Shown: piece by piece, positions 59,301-64,000 of the stretch
Layout: each line of letters begins with the position of its first letter
Numbering within the stretch: position 1 is the first letter of the stretch
From: Acanthosoma haemorrhoidale
Taxonomy: Eukaryota; Arthropoda; Insecta; Hemiptera; Acanthosomatidae
Length of the DNA: 64,000 nucleotides
Direction of reading: 5' to 3'
NCBI GenBank assembly: GCA_930367205.1
Contig: OV884011.1
Span: forward strand, 138,297,437-138,361,436
Notes under the pieces: model-generated
What the model was told of the DNA's origin: nothing
The model's database searches: none
The model's input: only the letters and a program-made list of their open reading frames with translations
Position numbers and translations under genes: made by a program

Positions 59301-60285
59301 AATGATATTGTGACGTCATCCTGACTTCACGAACAGCTGTCCTCGGCTAAATTTCAAACACGTTTGCTTCGGTCGTGCACGGTTACTCATTTTAATGACT
59401 CCACGTTCACACAGAAAGGCACCAAAGGAAAGCGTGGCTCACTTTCGTGACTCAAGCCCCTTGGGACCTCGGGATTAGTGTTAACCTTAGAAAACAGAAT
59501 TTACCCCTTACTAACTAAATAACGTATCTGCTATTGTCAAAAACTTCTTGCCAGATAAGACAAGTCTGTGGGTCTCATGAAGTATAACTGCCTTTAGGTA
59601 TTAGTTGTTGTAATTAAATATTCAGTGCGGTTTTTATCTTTTCTGACAAGTAGGCCTTCAGCACGCCATTAGATTTTATTTTTTAATATTAAGCCTTGGT
59701 CCGAGATATCTATATATACGAATATATATTAATACAAAATAAGTCTTCGGATTCAATCGGATGTATCCGATTCCGTTCATTGACATGATCTTGGAAGCTC
59801 ATAGTCTAATGTAAGAAATATGAATGATCCTTGTTGCTTTTATTAGTAAGTACTAAAAGCATTGAAAAAATAAGATCACTGTAACCTTTACTAGAAAGTC
59901 ATTTACTCTAATATTTCCCATTAAAATACTTTAATAGTCCTATAAAGAAGGAAAGAATCCTAGCACTCCAAAACATTTTAAAAAAGATACCGTTTGAAAA
60001 ACACGATGGGAATGGATTCTCCGTGTTCTTGCTAGGACACATAGATATATCAAGCCTACGAAGTTTGATCCAATCTGACCAAATATAACACGGAATTTGG
60101 CTCGATATCACTAACGCTATCGAGCCGATATCGATAAATATAGTTAATTACTCACGAATATTATTTCTCACTCAATCATCACTTAAGGGATTTTTTTTTA
60201 GAATGAGTATGGCAGCTTAGTTACATTAATTTATACAGAGTATCAGTTAAGTGACAGTACTGTTTCTCTCAGAGCGTTGAATAAA
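59301..60285. other. intergenic, nothing recognised
   Basis: Region 5' to the MADF frame on its strand. AT-rich beyond 59,470; a GC-richer stretch at 59,300-59,470 could hold its upstream exon or promoter, but no TATA box or splice signal is convincing. Confidence 0.4.
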
Positions 60286-60400
60286 TTATTATTATTATTA
60301 TTATAATCCTTTATTGTGCTAAAATTACAATCTGCCTTTTATAAGGCAATAAGTAATTAAGATAAATGCTCTCATTCATACCATATTTACAGTTCATAAA
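60286..60400 (-). mobile_element. LINE family A 3' end with (ATT)n tail
   Basis: ATT repeats at 60,286-60,303 are followed by AAAATTACAATCTGCCTTTT, ATAAGGCAATAAGTAATT and GCTCTCATTCATACCATATT. This is the inverse of the end of the family A 3'UTR at 30,700-30,790 and 37,260-37,436. The trinucleotide tail differs from the poly-A of the copy at 30.7 kb. It is a severely 5'-truncated insertion of about 100 bp. Confidence 0.8.
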
Positions 60401-62173
60401 TTAATAAATTAAGAATTTCTATTAATATTTGAAGATAGCATGAGTCAGGTTTGTTAATATTTTAGGTATTGTATAAGACAAAATGCATTGTAGACAAAAA
60501 AAGGTTATTGCATCGATCGAGTAGATTTTAAAATGTAATTTTTTGTTTTCTTGTGAATTCTCCATTTGCGTAGGTGTGTGAACTTATACTACTATGAAAA
60601 ACTTATACTAATTCTAAAAATATATCTGTAATTTTCATGTCACCTTTCCGATAAAAAAAGAAAGACATTGACGTCACTGTAGAGAAAAGGCTTTTTTTTT
60701 AATATTACCTTTTTCTTTGTAGTCGTAGGAGAAAAAATAAAACCAACCCCTTAAATTCCGTTATTCCACCGCCGTGCAACACAAAATTAGCCTCCACCAA
60801 GACTTTTGAAAATTAGATTAAACATGCAAATATTACCCCTGCTCTTTTTTCTTCGGGATTAAACGATCAAATATTAACGACGCCTTCTCCTAGATCTCTT
60901 TTATAATTCTTTTTTCTTTTTCTTATTTATTATTTTTTTTTTGAGCGGAGCTCGGTGGTTGCCCACGCACTGATTTGCTTACCTACGTCATCAGAGATAT
61001 ATTTTTGGGGAATATCCAAGCCAAGGCTACTTTTCGAATTTGTTGGCATACATAAGACATAAGCCCGGAAGGAGCTAAGTTAGTAAGGAAGTCCGTGGCC
61101 ACCCTAAGTAGGCCGTTTATAAATACTTAATGAAGCACTCAGCGGCTGGGATCCCCTCCCTACCCCCCCCCACAACGGCAAACAGTATGATCCATTAATT
61201 GCACCATACGAGCGGGGAGGTGCCGGCAGTTTAATTACGGAAACTTTAAGGAACAAGACCATCCAAGGTCATAATCTCCCATATGAGATATAGAGCTGGT
61301 TCCTCGACTTTCTAGGTTGACTACAAATCTTTACTAGTTCTCTGGTTCTGGGGACGATGGATAACATATTTTGGCCCAGGGATTCAGGGATATAGACTAA
61401 AAACTGAGATGTCTAAAACCAGAGGCAAATAAATTTGTGCTTTAAATGAACAACAAAAAAAAGAATAAATTCCGTAAACACTTGCGTCCGCAAAACTAAT
61501 GTTAATGTTATAGAAACGTAACGATTGAAATGGTACGATCAGTACTATTATACGGGTCAGGCCTGTGAGGTAATTACTGCTGCCTCAAATTAATTTGAAT
61601 TTCTTTTTTTAAACTACTGCCTAAGTCACAAATATCACATGCTAGAAATGAGCTATTGCCGTCATCAAACAGCTGAATGGAAACAGCGTTCTAACTTAGG
61701 AACGTTGTAACATCGGTATGATCGTATAACCTATTATAGACGCTGTCGGGTCGTCACGAGGGGGGTGCTGGTTTACCCTAGCCCCCGGTGACAAGTGAGG
61801 GTTTGTTTGAGTTTATAACCTGGACAATCGTTTCATGATGGACATCGTAACCTGACTCTATTGATAGGTATGTGCCCCAACAATGCACTATGTTCCAGAG
61901 AAGAGGTACAGAGGTTTTTCATAAAGAATTAGTCAAGTTTTCAGAGTTCGAAGCCACGCGTCAACGAGTAGAGGGCACGAGAGACCGATTTACAGGGCTA
62001 GGAGCCCGCCTTAAGTACCCTACCCAGCCTTGTCTACTGGGAGAGGCTGCAAAGGGTTGCTTTGGACCTGCGGGTTCCCTGAGGTACCTGCGACTGAAAG
62101 CTGGTGACCCATCTCGTGTGACTATTTGTCCACCGCCTTTTTTATTGATTACCACATTTACAATGATTTATAT
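60401..62173. other. intergenic with a GC-rich unidentified island
   Basis: At 61,740-62,140 the composition becomes GC-rich; the plus strand is open for 128 codons (61,872-62,258) and the minus for 64 (61,961-62,155). Neither matches a family I know. The remainder is AT-rich, with a C8 run near 61,164. Confidence 0.4.
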
Positions 62174-62243
62174 TTGTTCATGTTATTTACATTTGTCTAT
62201 AATACATTTAGTTCATGTTATTTACGTTTGCTTACAATATATA
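62174..62243 (+). repeat. 35-bp tandem duplication
   Basis: GTTCATGTTATTTAC occurs at 62,176-62,190 and 62,211-62,225, within two 35-bp units whose remaining bases (ATTTGTCTATAATACAT and GTTTGCTTACAATATAT) are clearly related. Confidence 0.8.
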
Positions 62244-64000
62244 CACAATAGAGTATAGGGTGATTTATCTTATGTAGTTAGTGGTCGCTACATACGCACC
62301 GACCACGAAAGAAATAGAAGATGTTTGAGGTGGAAGAGGAAAATCCAGCAGGAACCTCTATCGAGAGGTTAAGGATACGGCAGATGGTTTGTTGTGTGCA
62401 ATGAAACAATTAGGTGGTTTTAACGTTAAGCTAGTCGCAAGAGGTAGAAAACTCACGCCGAAAGCATCTGTCGGTATATTTATCATCTAAACAGTAACTT
62501 GAAGAATTATAATTGCAGTGACATAAATAAAAGCCTTCCTATAACATGTAAATGAGACACTGATTGAAAAACAGAAAACAACAAATCATCGGGCAACAAT
62601 GTAACAGTTTCCAAAGGTAAAAACTAATAACTAACAATAAACAAACGGCCGTAAGTTTCATTATCCATCAATGTGCATTTATGCCAACTTGGAGCAGTTT
62701 CTATTGGAATTGAATGTTATATTTTGACTTCCATTCTGTAAAGCAAACGCTGAATCACTGTTTTATCGTGAAGGCTATCCGCTTACATGGGACAATAGGC
62801 TGAGTTAGTAATAAGCAATACTCGTGTCAGTTAGCTCTTTGCTTCTGGTGAATTGAATCTTAGTTATGAAAGCTACTTAGATATTATTCCATTGTTAATG
62901 TGATGGGTGAATAGTTCCTATTACGAACTGTAAAAAGATATATGTTAGTAATGAATGGCCCTTAAAAAGAGGCAATGCTTTCGACGATAACAAATCCATT
63001 GTCGAAGTCCCAGAAAGTTCTGTGCAGAACAATAGGACGAGGAGACTTCTTAGTGCAGAGTAGGTCTGCCAGAGTAATGTATGACCATCTTAGGGCGGTT
63101 ATCCGCAAGGAACTTCATAACCGAACTTCACGTTGATCATGACTAACTATTGGGTATAAGATATCTAGAATAAATAATAAATAGAAATAAAAAATGAGTA
63201 ATTGTAATTCAAACTCCATTCAAAAATATCAAGTCGTATGATTGGATAAAAAAATACAAGCTATTTTCATTAAAAACCCCTAAACCATACTAGGTATTAA
63301 ATACTTATGATTAAGACCATTGACTCTGATACCCTTGCTCAAGCATGAAATATCTATTATTATGTCTATATCAAACTAATCAATTAATAGCATTTAATCA
63401 TATTTTATGGATATGGCTTTATTTTTCATTCTTTCCCAACATCAAATGGTAATAAATGTTTACTCAAGCTTAAACAGGGGAGTAAAAAATACTATAACAG
63501 ACAGACAGACATACTTAATAACCCTCTACAGCATATATATAAGATGTAAGAAAATAAATGGCAAAATCTTCGTTTAAAGCATTACTCGTGCTAGCATTTA
63601 TGATAGTGCTCCAGTAAGCTACAACAATAACATCAAACTCTTAAGAGTAGGATTAAAACATCATTTTAACTTAGAGCGTGTGTTGTTACTGCTGGCTTTT
63701 GAGAAAGGCCAACCAACATCATTAGATCGAGTATGTTGCAATATTCAGCCCCCTTCTAAGAAACAGCGAATTTCATTGAGCCTGATATCCTTAAGGCTCT
63801 AAACAAGAAACTTTGGTATGGCCTTGCTTTGTTTGTACGTCACATGGAAACCTCATTCAAGACAAGATTGGGAGAAACAAAGCCACTAATGAGTACAGAA
63901 TTGATATAAATAGTTTATTATAATAATAAGCTCAAAGGTTCTCCCTGGTCCTTGCTTCCCTCTCATCTGTTTGGGAGTTGAAAGGTGAGATACCTGGGCT
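62244..64000. other. AT-rich intergenic, nothing recognised
   Basis: No RNA gene, repeat family or gene recognised. A GC-richer patch at 62,950-63,120 has no identifiable frame. Confidence 0.5.

Overview
This window is eukaryotic and repeat-rich. It is about two-thirds A+T by eye, has no operons or ribosome-binding sites, and holds no intact host gene, rRNA gene, complete tRNA or CRISPR array that I can support. What can be recognised is a graveyard of transposable elements, many too full of stops and frameshifts to form long ORFs. The mix of two Jockey-like LINE families, Ty3/Gypsy relics, a hAT transposase of the GTF2IRD2/ZBED type, a Harbinger-style MADF gene and a tRNA-derived SINE points to an animal. 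Abundant Jockey-like elements suggest an arthropod. I cannot name the species.

Layout. 0-11 kb: mostly AT-rich DNA, with a possible Gypsy relic (1.8-2.1 kb), a tiny retroposed fragment with a perfect target-site duplication (6.2 kb), a Jockey C-terminal relic (7.6-7.8 kb) and SINE-like sequences (10.1-10.7 kb). 11.7-12.7 kb: two nested fragments of LINE family B bounded by three copies of one 15-bp target sequence. 16.95-18.7 kb: a heavily mutated Gypsy gag-protease-RT relic. 24.6-25.1, 30.65-31.5, 32.4-32.6 and 33.7-37.4 kb: copies of LINE family A; the last has ORF1, endonuclease, RT and 3'UTR. 26.4-27.0 kb: a diverged tandem repeat of about 240 bp.

39.0-39.3 kb: a hAT-like relic. 43.3-43.5 kb: a family B 3' end with a 9-bp target-site duplication. 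44.3-45.5 kb: a Gypsy gag that is still open for 247 codons, next to a protease lacking its catalytic Asp. 46.3-47.6 kb: an internally deleted hAT transposase. 49.2-50.6 kb: a diverged direct repeat. 51.3-55.6 kb: a head-to-tail cluster of three family B pieces, interrupted by a segment with a TATA box, a Kozak-type ATG and a long GA microsatellite. 58.9-59.3 kb: a MADF domain with one internal stop. 60.3 kb: a family A 3' tail.

The elements do not form a pathway. The useful story is how LINE fragments nest in one another's tails, and which genes (the Gypsy gag and the MADF domain) remain unusually open. I did not find a convincing new biological system. The observations best worth checking are the triple target-site duplication, the promoter-bearing segment inside LINE B, the MADF fragment and the diverged tandem repeat.
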